DNA from: Liolophura sinensis
Lineage: Eukaryota > Mollusca > Polyplacophora > Chitonida > Chitonidae
Direction of reading: 5' to 3'
DNA length: 64,000 nt
Assembly: GCF_032854445.1 (NCBI RefSeq)
Contig: NC_088301.1
Coordinates: 8,304,281-8,368,280 of the forward strand
Under the pieces are notes generated by a model. That model saw only the letters and a list, made by a program, of their open reading frames with translations. It did no database searches and was not told where the DNA came from. The position numbers and the translations under genes were made by a program. Each line of letters starts with the position of its first letter. The first letter of the stretch is position 1. Shown here piece by piece: positions 36,801 to 47,323 of this stretch.

Positions 36801-39234
36801 CTGTGGTATTTGTATCATTGTTGTAATTCGGAACTTGCTCTGTATCAATCTGAAATGAATGAAGGACAAATTAATTTTATTTATGCCCCTATCTATTTAC
36901 TGATTAGTCAGCTAAACATGTAGCTTAGAGTACTGCACTTTTATCTGTCGTCTATATGTCAAAATAAAGTTTTCCGGAATGCTTTCATAACGGTTCATCA
37001 GACTGAATTGAGACTTGATGCATGCACGGCTTTAGCGTGGCCAGTTACGTCATCTTCGAGATCCGAGTGCCATTTTATACATTTACAACAAAATTATGGG
37101 CGTTTTGATCTTGTTTTGAACACTGACAATTTCCCGTACTTTTCGTTTCATTGTTTATTAAATGTGACGACAACACCTACAGCAGCTGAAGCATTGTAGA
37201 TAAGTGACGTCTAATAAATTGCATTTAACATCAAGTTTGCATATTTTTTTACCTACTTCTGCATGCCTAAGCCATGATGTTATGCACTATCTAAATATTT
37301 GCACACAAGTAAATTGACACGAGACTGAGTTTCAAAGATTGAGTGCCACTATTTGCCAAATTTCACACTGTCTTCGCTACTCTGCTTTTACTCTCCATGT
37401 TGTGTTCCTTTTTTGTCCATTTTTTTAGCCAAATGAACGACCACTTTGACCTGGATTATACGACATTTTTGAAAACTTGATATTTTGAAGTGAAATTTGA
37501 TACATGGCTTCACCAAGACAATTTTGACGTCAAGTTTGACTTTTTGGGTCCTTTTATGACAAAGGTATGGCAACATTTGTTCCGGAATGCAGTTTGAGAT
37601 CGTTATTATGTTGACTTCAAAGACAAGTTTCGCACACAGGTATGCAGAGTAAACGAACGATAGACAAAATCTGTTCATTCTGCAATAGGATCATTTCCAC
37701 CATCGTAGCCATTTACAAACATATCATAAAATGAAAGAACGCGTGTTCCTAGTTAATACGATAGTGAAAAATGTTTTACAATGTGATACAATTCATTCTA
37801 TTTTGTGCAACAAGTGTCAAGATCTGAGAAACGTATTTGTTAAAATGTTGCAGTATATGAGAGATCGTATGCAATGTATAGCTTTAAAGCGACTTACTTT
37901 GTGTGTAGCCCTGGAATACGAGAAACTACAAGTACGATCAGTTTTTTGGTATATTTCTGATCAAATTAAACATAGAAAACCTAACTCAACTTTAACTCAC
38001 CTTCATAAAACACGCTTCAACCAAATTGTCTGGAAAAAGGTTTCTGAAATATATAGAGAAAACAGCTCTATTTGAATGTAAACAAAACTATAACCACGTA
38101 GTCTTTATAACTAAAAACTGTAACTACAATAGCGTTTATAACTAAATTAAGCTAGCATTTAAAAAAATATTAAAAAATTATAAAAAGAATTCAAAACGAA
38201 TATAAAATTAAGGTTTCTGAAACATATAATATGGAAATTGTTTGCGCATCCGAATCAATGATTTGTTTACAAATATCAGGGGCCGCAACTCTCACTACAA
38301 TTTACAATCCGAAAAGTAAAGTCTAGACCCTCTTATTCGAAGCCCACTTAACGTTACGAGGGCGTGGTGGCTATGGTGACGTAATGCCTATATTATTGGT
38401 TGCCATGGTAGTTACGTGCTCAAAGCGATATGGAGGCTTCGTACAAGTGGGCCCCGGTCTTTTAATCGCACAGACTGTGTAATGACATTTGACATGTCAA
38501 ATGTTATTCGAGTTATTTAATTTGTCCTTTTATAAGGAATAGCTTGGTTCCTGTATATTTCAGAACTCAGGAGAAAAACGGCGGTCATACATGACTCAAA
38601 TAATATAACGGACAACTGGTGCGATGTAGTGTAATCATTTTTGTAATATATGCAACAGTTATGGTACAAATGTTGAAAACTATGTACACAGAACATTAAT
38701 GTACTCGGTGTACATGCAAATATTTTACCGGAACGTGTGTTATTATTAGGAATCCTACCTGACCAGATCCAGAAGGGTATCGGCCGTGTTTGACGGGACA
38801 GACTCGGTCTGGAAGGACGGGGTGAAATTCCCCAGGTCCCCAGGTCGTATGACAACCGCCAAGCCCACCCCGATGACAGCAGCGATCACGGTCGTAGTCA
38901 TGTAGTACACGATGGCCCGCATCCCCATTTTACCCGAGGAGCGCGTATCCAACGACGACGTGCCGCATATTAAACTGGAGAAAATCAAGGGCAACAACAA
39001 CATCCGGAGCATTTGGAGGAATAAATCGCCGGGGAACCGGAGATATAAGATGTCTCTTTTGCTGAACTTGTGACTCACGTGACGTAGTCCGATCCCCAGG
39101 CTGATGCCCATCAACATAGCCAGCACAATTATAACAAGGAAAACATTTTTTTTCATCACCTCTCCGCAGCTAGCCAGGCACCGCTTCTTTGGCTTTGTTT
39201 CCTCCTTCCCCATGGGTGAAACTTTTGCGGACAT
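30826..39234 (-). CDS. SLC1 family transporter gene B, intact, with Gln in TM7
   Basis: Eight coding exons: 38759-39234, 38001-38043, 36801-36849, 35947-36118, 35121-35354, 34517-34711, 31562-31693 and 30826-31057. They sum to 1533 nt (510 residues plus TAG) without any break. The start is ATG 39234; the N-terminus is basic ([16 protein letters not shown]), then TM1. Exon 1 has [20 protein letters not shown]; exon 2 [14 protein letters not shown]; exon 3 is a short loop (16 residues) with two sequons (NDT, NTT); exon 4 has [10 protein letters not shown]; exon 6 ASSAATLP and [10 protein letters not shown] (Gln366); exon 7 AAVPSGSL and GLPTDITLI; exon 8 [12 protein letters not shown] (Asp435, Arg438, Gly439, Asn442). 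Plasma-membrane Na+-coupled amino acid carriage is the family role. The arginine that binds an acidic side chain is kept, but the K+-coupling glutamate is Gln, as in neutral amino acid exchangers (ASCT). The tail is long, acidic then Ser/Gln-rich, and ends SETV. Confidence 0.9.
31252..31268. repeat. G17 homopolymer in gene B intron 7
   Basis: Seventeen consecutive G on the plus strand, so C-rich on the transcribed sense. It lies about 200 bp downstream of exon 8's acceptor side in plus coordinates. Confidence 0.9.
33355..33470. promoter_or_regulatory. Three TGACGTCA sites in gene B intron 6
   Basis: Full CRE octamers occur in ctgacgtcattttt, gtgacgtcattttt and gtgacgtcacgc. The first two lie within a two-copy imperfect repeat (aaatttaaaccctgtgtagct / aaatttatatcctgtgcagct). 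Possible intronic enhancer, or just a repeat that happens to carry the site. Confidence 0.4.
34125..34393 (+). mobile_element. Full-length SINE in gene B intron 6
   Basis: Head ggggcctccgtggttcagtc, B-box gagttcaagtcc, body, and tail gagtacggcgtaaaacacca with aaataaataaata. ccatcc-type flanks suggest a short target duplication. It ends about 120 bp before exon 6 of gene B. Confidence 0.92.
36250..36465 (+). mobile_element. SINE copy, 5' diverged, in gene B intron 3
   Basis: The tail and body are clear (tttcccctgggctctgcctg, gagtacggcataaatcacca). The head is not recognisable. Confidence 0.8.
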
Positions 39235-40526
39235 TCAAAATAAAATATTAATAAAAAGCCCTCTATCGCATTCCACAGAATGCAGGTTGGGCTAGTCCGG
39301 TGACAGTTACTTGAGTATTTTGACAACAGTTTTCTCCTTTCCTGGAATTCTGGAACAATCCATGAAAATGACCTACGAGTAAAGAAATTAAACACTGTGA
39401 AAAGTGCATTACACGTACCTATTACTAGATGCAGCTCGGTACGTCCCATTAAACTACCTGAGATTTATTAATACTGAATCAAGTTTGCCTGTGTCGGCGA
39501 CGCGTGATCAGGGAAGATATATTTGATTGCTTGTTTGACAAATTGTTGTTTCACCCCATGCTTCAGAATGTTTCAGTAAGACGATGATGGCCAATTATAT
39601 GGGCTAAAGATAAAGGGGTCCATAAGGTAAATCACCGACCTTTGATAAATTACTGATGAACGGTTAGGACGTGTGATGTACAGACTTGTTGGAAGACAAG
39701 TGATGTTTAATGGACGTATAAAACTGAGCAAACACTTCCATGAGTGTCGTCGACCGATTATTGTCAGCAACACTTAAAAGGCCATACGAACAGAAAAAGC
39801 AGGGATGTCTAGGCAAATCTGGTTGTTGGGGAGTTGGACACTTTACTCACTGACGTAGAGTTCTAATACATAGCACGCCTTTTGTGTCCGATTTAATTCA
39901 AGCTTATTTAAAATTCAAAGCGAACCGATTGACAAACATCTCCGTAAGACACTGATTTTGTTTCTGTATATACACATTTACATTTACATATTTTAATTGC
40001 ATTACATACCACAAAAACCTCAGTTGAACTTATCATCGTTTGAATTAAACTTGACATGTTACAACAACAACGCAACGCAAGTGTGCCTATAGCTTGCACA
40101 TACTGTGCTAAGGACTATTTATGTAATAATCAACATATGTGTTTTGGTGCGAAACTATTTAAATTCCTGCTTTGTATGGGTAATTTTTAACATGTATTAC
40201 AATAAAAACTCACCAATTGTCTGTTATGAGAGAACATTATCCTCAAGAAATGGACGTTACATCATGAAAACCTCAAGAAAACTCCCTCGACGGTTTGTTC
40301 TTTGTATAAAATGGTATAATTCTTTGCATATGACGACAGATTGTGTTGTCATCTACGAGAAACGTAGAGCAATTTCTGCTGTCGGTACACACAGAGGCAA
40401 AGAATCCGGGATGTTACACGGCGTCTATGTGGAATGTGTATACTCAACGCGATTACAATCAGAGCAAGGACGACGTTGAGCGAGGAAACATCATCGACGC
40501 TCATTACCCTTCACAAAGAATTTTAG

Positions 40527-40714
40527 CGACGTCATAATAGTAAAGAAATGGTTGTGACGTCATGTGACGTCATGTGACGTTCAATAAAAGGAATGCCTTT
40601 ATTCATGACGCCTGTCGCCAAGATCTCTCTCTCTCTTTAGAGGCCCGAACTGAGACATATAACGTCAATTTTGTGACTCGGAACGTTCTATATAGCGTCA
40701 ACAGCATGACGTCA
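40527..40714. promoter_or_regulatory. CRE (TGACGTCA) cluster upstream of SLC1 gene B
   Basis: Perfect palindromic TGACGTCA at 40555-40562, 40565-40572 and 40707-40714, with partial sites gacgtca near 40529 and tgacgttc at 40575. The first two are 10 bp apart, one helical turn. They lie 1.3-1.5 kb upstream of the gene B start codon. The octamer is the CREB/ATF binding site; use by gene B is inferred from position only. Confidence 0.5.
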
Positions 40715-41405
40715 TATAGATAAACCGCATTACGAATTATGATGGGTTCCCTCCTCTTGAGGTCAGGTGACGCTTATACCCAGCCGTTCTGGGTAACTTT
40801 CAAGCCACGCAGAATCCGCCAGGGTTACCAGAATAACTACACCCGAAATTAAACACGCAAGAGGCATTCACAAAACGTTACCCTACACTTGTGCGGAGTC
40901 ACGTGACCACAATTTCATGTGTCTGAACACCAGCCATACCCACCCTGCGAAATCAAAAAGTAACCTCATCATGTTACTGGTGACTGTTTAGGGTGCATCA
41001 AGCTCACCTTAATGTCAAATGTGGTAGTGCATTTGTCCACAAGCAACATGCTGTGTTCTGTGTGGGTATGTTTGGAACATAAAGTAACTCATGTGGAGGT
41101 TTGTTTTTTTTGTTCAGTATAGATGTGCGAGATAAATCATACCAGGTTTATGCTCGACTGGTCGTCTAACCTACTTTTGCCGTACTTAAGAAGTAAGGGG
41201 TTTCAAAATCATCGAGCGAACAGCACGCTTGGAAAATACAAGACCTTTAACGATATAAACCCAGGCACCCGCACCAACTCATGTAGACTACAAACTCATG
41301 CACAAATCCGAGCTCACACTCATACTCAAGCTTGTGCACATATGCCCATCCGATGCACAAACTGTTGCTCAATTCATGTACAAACACGTCACAAAATCAT
41401 GCACA

Positions 41406-41960
41406 AGTTAAGAGACAGCTATACATAAATTCACGTAGCCTACAAGCTTACATGTATACCAGAACTCTTGCACAAGTTAAGAGACAGCTATACATAAATT
41501 CACGTAGCCTACAAGCTTACATGTATACCAGAACTCTTGCACACGTTAAGAGACAGCTATACATAAATTCACGTAGCCTACAAGCTTGCATGTATACCAG
41601 AACTCTTGCACAAGTTAAGAGACAGCTATACATAAATTCACGTAGCCTACAAGCTTACATGTATACCAGAACTCTTGCACAAGTTAAGAGACAGCTATAC
41701 ATAAATTCATGTAGCCTACAAGCTTACATGTATACCAGAACTCTTGCACAAGTTAAGAGACAGCTATACATAAATTCACGTAGCCTACAAGCTTACATGT
41801 ATACCAGAACTCTTGCACAAGTTAAGAGACAGCTATACATAAATTCATGTAGCCTACAAGCTTACATGTATACCAGAACTCTTGCACAAGTTAAGAGACA
41901 GCTATACATAAATTCATGTAGCCTACAAGCTTACATGTATACCAGAACTCTTGCACAAGT
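41406..41960 (+). repeat. 69-bp minisatellite, eight copies, open in one frame
   Basis: Eight nearly identical 69-bp units beginning cacaagttaagagacagcta. As 69 is 23 codons, one plus-strand frame stays open across all copies and into both flanks (41332-42054), giving a 23-residue repeat that starts QVKRQLYINS. The flanks read as degenerate catgcacaaa repeats rather than protein. No domain is recognised and no start context stands out, so it is listed as a repeat and not a gene. Confidence 0.9.
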
Positions 41961-43587
41961 TCATGCACAAACCATAGCAAAAACACAAGAAAAATCTAGC
42001 CGTGAAAACAGACATTCGCATATAAAAGAGAAAGTATATAAAGTACGAAATTAAGACCGATTCATGCGAAGAGAAGCAGTTAACTGTTTTCAGTGATGTA
42101 AAAAAGGCACAAAGAATGTTCTACGCGAATGACTGGAATCAGTATCCAAATCGTGTACCATAAAATTTATAAGATAATCAAAAGATGCATATATCTCAGG
42201 TGAGCTTTAAGAGTCACTCAGGAGCGTAGGGGGCAATTGAAAAATGGAGAGAGGGGCACTATTCCAACCAATGAGGCGAAGGTCTAGGGGCCCAATCTTT
42301 TGAAAGTACTGGACACCATCCCCCATGCACGGCTTATATACTGATGTCTTTTTTGATGTCTATAGATTCCCCGAACATTGTGACATTCATGTTGTTTGTG
42401 ACACAGGTGATGAATGATGAATGATGTTGTGTTACTAGGACTTGTAACTGCCTGGGTTGGAATACAATAGGTAGAATTCTACCTTCTCTCAAAGATGTCA
42501 AAATAATGCGACCAAGCAACATGACAAATTTATACATTTACATTTGGCATGGTGTCAACACTCGTTCTGGGACTACTTTGAACTCTCAGACCTTGTTTGC
42601 GCCCTCTACTGGGGAAATCCCTTAACTATATTTGGGATGTGCAACGTTAACAAACGTACGAGCAATAAAATGTCACCGTCGATCCAGCAAATTCTTTCAA
42701 GATGAAATTTCACCCTTGTTGAGAGCTGCAGTAATCGTATTTTTTATTCATGGTAATTCTGTCATGTTCCAGTTTGACATTTGATTTGTTTGTGTTTTCG
42801 ATGTGAATCATACATTTAGTGACATTTCGACGTAACTTCCACGGTGACGTGAGCACTGTTTCTGGAGGTACAGTTTGGCGTAGTGATACCGAACTAAAAC
42901 GTGGTGATATTGTTGAAGACTATCGCTATTCGTTAGGCGTCATCGAGTAGAAAATTTGGGAATTATTTACGAATTAATTTCGATCAGTTTTGATATTTGC
43001 ATTCACTTTCTGTTGAGTAGTTTAATATTTATTACAAACTCTTTTTGTTTGCAGGTTTACGAGTTACGTGATCAGGCACTTCGACGCCATAGTTGAACTT
43101 GTAAGTTTGTCATTTTGTCATTTGTTTGAAATGAGCGCAGGGGTTAAACGGAAAGCAGCCGCACCAGACATCACCAACCTCAGGGAACAGCAGACACCTG
43201 GACCTCTTTCTACACCTTCCGAGATTCTGCCATGTAATGGCGGTGATGTATTGGATAAGCCGTGTTTTGTTGGTATGTCCACAAGTGATATTACACACTT
43301 GGCTTCCTCCCAGTCTCCCTTGGTGTTGTTAAATAGTATGATAAATACAGCGCCCTAAGATACATGTATACCTAACCTGCTAAATACTGGTTCAGATGGC
43401 TGGCCACTTTATGATCATGGCTAACCTGCTAAATACTGCTAAACACGAGATTGGTCTATGCCAATGCTCTCTCCTCGCTTAAAGAATTCAGAATAAAATT
43501 CAGTTCAGGTAGTGATTGGCCGGTTTCTGTGATTGGCCGGTTTCTGTTGAGTACTGAGTAACGCATGTAAGTGAACAGGAAGGACTG

Positions 43588-43788
43588 GGTAAAGCCGCAT
43601 CAACTGTTGCATCATACTTATCAGGTATTGGTTACCAACACAAGATGTTAGGGGTGGCCGATACTACTCAGACATTTGTACTGCGCACAATGTTAGAGGC
43701 TCAGGTTGATAACAGAGAACTGATACCACCCGGTATACTCATAAGGTTAACTCATGCTTTGGATAAGTCTGCTCCTATGTATTGTTAA
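43588..43788 (+). pseudogene. Tyrosine recombinase core-binding domain remnant
   Basis: One open frame reads GKAASTVASYLSGIGYQHKM, then LGVADTTQTFVLRTMLEA and LIPPGILIRLTHALD, ending at TAA. The pattern (ASYLSxIxYxHKLxGxxDxTxxFxVxxxLxG, then a P-led helix) is that of the core-binding domain of phage-integrase-like recombinases in DIRS, Ngaro or Crypton elements. The catalytic R..HxxR..Y part is not seen downstream. The upstream frame 43110-43358 (MSAGVKRKAAAPDI...) may be the same element's N-terminus. No terminal repeats were located. Confidence 0.5.
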
Positions 43789-45221
43789 TGTAAGATTAAT
43801 GAAATGCTCAGAAATGATACAGTAATTTAAGCAATATGACATTTAAAATCACTAGATAATAAGGCTGGTTTTGTACATATTTTCCTCCAACACTCCGTAG
43901 TCTCTGTCGAATTACGTCATACAAGACTAACCTTTACGAGCTGTCAGAGCTTTGCCGTTTAGCTCAGCGTTAAAAAGCTTCAAGAGTAACAACAAGCATA
44001 CTGGATTTCTCCACGTAATTGTTTGCTGTCTGCATACGGTTGTAGAAGTACCCCAAGATAACACTAATAAAGGCGTAGATTTAGATTTGATTCTTCTTCA
44101 TCTCCTCTCAACCTCGCTGACTTCAACACAACCCAGACTTTCGTTGTCTCTTAGGGCATACAACGCTTATAAAATACCTGAATTGAAAACTGGATCACCT
44201 ACAAGATCTGTACATTGACTCAGGTTATTCGGAATACCAACAATTATAGTTGTCATCCCATAGTAGGTATAAATTAATAAAGTTATAATAACCCCTCAGG
44301 GAAATTAATGATATTTACCTGTGATGCTTCCAGATTTAAGTCAAAATTAAAAATCACTTTAAAATTGTTATTTCTTACATAACAAGGTCAAAATAAGTAA
44401 CAACCAAACAATTTTCAGGTAAAATAATGGAAAGGATTATGTCAAGTTTATTGATCGAGATTTTGACTTAAGTCTAAGATCGCTTCGTGATCCGAGGACC
44501 AGAAACCGTACCGGTCATACTGTTTCAACGGGTTACTATTAAATCTCTGTAACTACGATCAGTAGTTAAATCGGGACACATTTCCTTTAAACTTGTCATT
44601 CTCAACACTTTCGTTGGATAAATTATTAATTGATCAGTGGTTTGATCAGAGGTTTTGTACAGTTTATTTCCACATAATGGTATACGACTTTCCAGGTTCG
44701 AAATGGTGAATGAAAAAAGTGAATTCAAAATATTCTTCATGGAAAATAATGCTCGGTATATTTAGTAACACTGGCTTCAGCCTCAATACTACAGCTGTCA
44801 TTTGGAAAATACATGTAAAAAATCGAAAAAATATTTGCAAACTGTATTAAATTTGTGTTAATTGTCCTCCCTGGTGGGCTATTTATTCATGTAGAGGAAA
44901 TATGTTTAATATTAAAATGAATTTCCGGTGGTTTGAATACTGACAATGTAGTTTTCAGGTCCTCCGGCTTTCATCAGTTCAGTCGTGAAATGCGATAGGA
45001 AGCTACATGTTCATTATGTGTATTATATATCAACATTATCTCGGTCATTTTCAGACCATGTTTCGTTATGGCGGTACCAGTAGCGACACATATCCAGGGT
45101 CCTGGGTTAAGTAACAATATCATGCCTATCGAAGACATCAGGCGTGACAACTCTCAGTAGGGCTCCTTAAGCTTCGGTGATGAGTCTTGACTCAAAAACG
45201 CTTGCACTATTATAAAAGACA

Positions 45222-45495
45222 AGGCCTCCGTGGCCTGGTCGTTAAAGTGTGGGCGCAACACAATTATTGTGGAACTCTCACAGATGCGTTCGCTGTGAGT
45301 TTAAGTCCACCTCATGCTGGCTTCTTTTCATACGTGAGAATGTCTGCAGTAACCTGTGCATGATCATGGTTTCCCCCTGAGATCTGACCGGTTTTCCACC
45401 AGAAGACTGCTCGCCTTCTTATAAGTGAAAATATGCTCGCCTTCTAATAAGTGAAATATTCTTAGGTATGGCGAAAACCTCAAATCAGGTGAATC
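45222..45495 (+). mobile_element. SINE copy, diverged head and duplicated tail block
   Basis: Head aaggcctccgtggcctggtc, B-box-like gagtttaagtcc, and a tail in which cgccttcttataagtgaaat occurs twice in slightly different form. Confidence 0.8.
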
Positions 45496-45545
45496 AAGTA
45501 TTCTAATGTATAGGAATGTAGATTTTCAGACATTCAGGTTAGTAT

Positions 45546-47323
45546 ACTATAAAAGATAACACCATAAAACTGTTCTGCTGGACAATGTATATTATTTACT
45601 GACGTTACTGACCTATCGCCTTAAGCAGAGTAAGGTGTTAAACAAAAAGAATTCCTGTTTATACAAAAAAAGGTGAACAAACCAGTATGTACATGTTTCG
45701 TGGTGAAAACAGTTCGCGTTCACGGTTGAAGTATACAATGGTCTATACAAATTTTTGAAAAATGAGACAACTGGACCTGGTATATAGTGACAGAATTTGA
45801 ATATAATACAGTTTTACACGAGTGAACAAATTTTACCATGTTGAGGTACATTTACACGAGCTAATTAACATTTTTTCAATACTGTGTCCCAGGTGTGTGA
45901 TAAGTTAAACCTGAGCCCTCCTTTGCGGTTGAGAGTGGGATTTTTAACCTTTACGAAAATGACTTCCTTAACCCCTCTTTCAAACCAATGGGGCTCCACA
46001 GATAAAATATTTGTTATCCCCATTAAAACTGTGACCTGATAACGTAAATATATCATATTCAAATTTTGTCACTATATACTGTTACGATATTGAAAACAGC
46101 AACAGAAAACAGACTCAGTGACTCAATATTACAATGTAAACAATGCTTTATATATAAAATGAGACGTACAGTTTTACAGACAGTTCAACAACAACAACAA
46201 CATACACATCAGTATTACCGGCCTTTACAAGTTTCCAGTTCACCTTTGCATCCCAAGGAATGTATTCCAGGAAATCCAACGTAAAGACCATGGGATAAAC
46301 ACACAATTCACAAATTGTCCTAGACAGGTACTTCGCCAGGTTAGCGAACACGAACACAGTACACAGGTTACACAGAACTGGAACAGTCAAGCCTTTGAAT
46401 GACGTCACACCCGCAGAGCACAACACAGGGTAAATACAGGCATGGAGGTATAATCCACTTTAGAACAGTTTCCCGCAGAAACTCACAAACGAGCCGTTCA
46501 GAGACGTGGAGTAATGTCACCTTGTGGCAGAACGAACGTCCTTTACAAAACTGAAAACTTCAGTTTAGATTCCTTGACGACCTTGTCGGTCAGGTGAGGT
46601 CAGCGTGTTAAACAAATTACACAGTCAACACTGTATAATCATAATAAAGATCCGAACACCAATAAACGTGACTTCCGCAGAAATTCACATAAACCAGACA
46701 TCAGTACTACTGTGGTACACAAACGGTGCCGGCATAAAAATCTGTCCTCCCAAATGAAACTGGCATCACCAGCTCATATAAATATAATGGACTCGATACG
46801 AGAGCGTCGCACACTCTCCTGGCTCCCAGTGGATGCAGCAAAATACCTCCCCTCTGCACAGAAAACACGGCTTATATACGCTCCAGGTGGATTCAACTAT
46901 TTTTAGACACAGAATTAACAGCCAATGTACAGCCAGTTAAATAAACAGAGCCTTGAACAAGGTGCTTTCGGCCAGGTCCGCGCTGTACATATATAACAGG
47001 GCCTGTCATGCTTATAACATATAACACAAAGGTCCACAGACTAACAGTACATGAAGACGTTAAATAGTCATACATAACAATACCAGGTCCAGTTGTCTCA
47101 TTATTTTAAATTTGTATAGACCCATTGTATACTTCAACCGTGAACGTGAACTGTGTTCACCACGAAACTTGTACATTCTGGTTTGTTCGCCTTGTTTTTG
47201 TATAAACAGGAATTCATTTTGTTTAACACCTTACTCTGTTGAAGGCGATAGGTTGTCGCCGCAACGTCAGTAAATAATATACATTGTCCAGAAGAACAGT
47301 TTTATAATGTTATCTTTTATAGT
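45546..47323. mobile_element. 1.8-kb element with about 240-bp terminal inverted repeats
   Basis: The left arm 45546-45783 (starting actataaaagataacaccat) is inverted at 47081-47323, ending tgttatcttttatagt. The arms share long blocks: gacaatgtatattatttact, gaagtatacaatggtctata, gagacaactggacctggtat. The 1.3-kb interior has no reading frame with recognisable transposase features. It is most likely a non-autonomous foldback-type DNA transposon. No target duplication could be fixed. Confidence 0.82.

Larger units (their letters stand above)
39235..45545. other. Intergenic region upstream of SLC1 gene B
   Basis: It includes the presumed promoter of gene B, with a CRE cluster near 40555-40714, the 69-bp minisatellite, the recombinase remnant at 43588-43788 and a SINE at 45222-45495. 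No intact cellular gene is recognised. Confidence 0.6.

Noticed and set aside
37731-38075. 114-codon plus-strand frame over gene B exon 2
   Set aside because: It overlaps the conserved 43-bp exon in antisense, and its composition is not protein-like.
40105-40479. 124-codon plus-strand frame upstream of gene B
   Set aside because: No recognisable domain, AT-rich codon use, and no splice context. Treated as chance.
45785-47080. Possible transposase frames inside the long-inverted-repeat element
   Set aside because: Only short frames (under 95 codons) without catalytic motifs.
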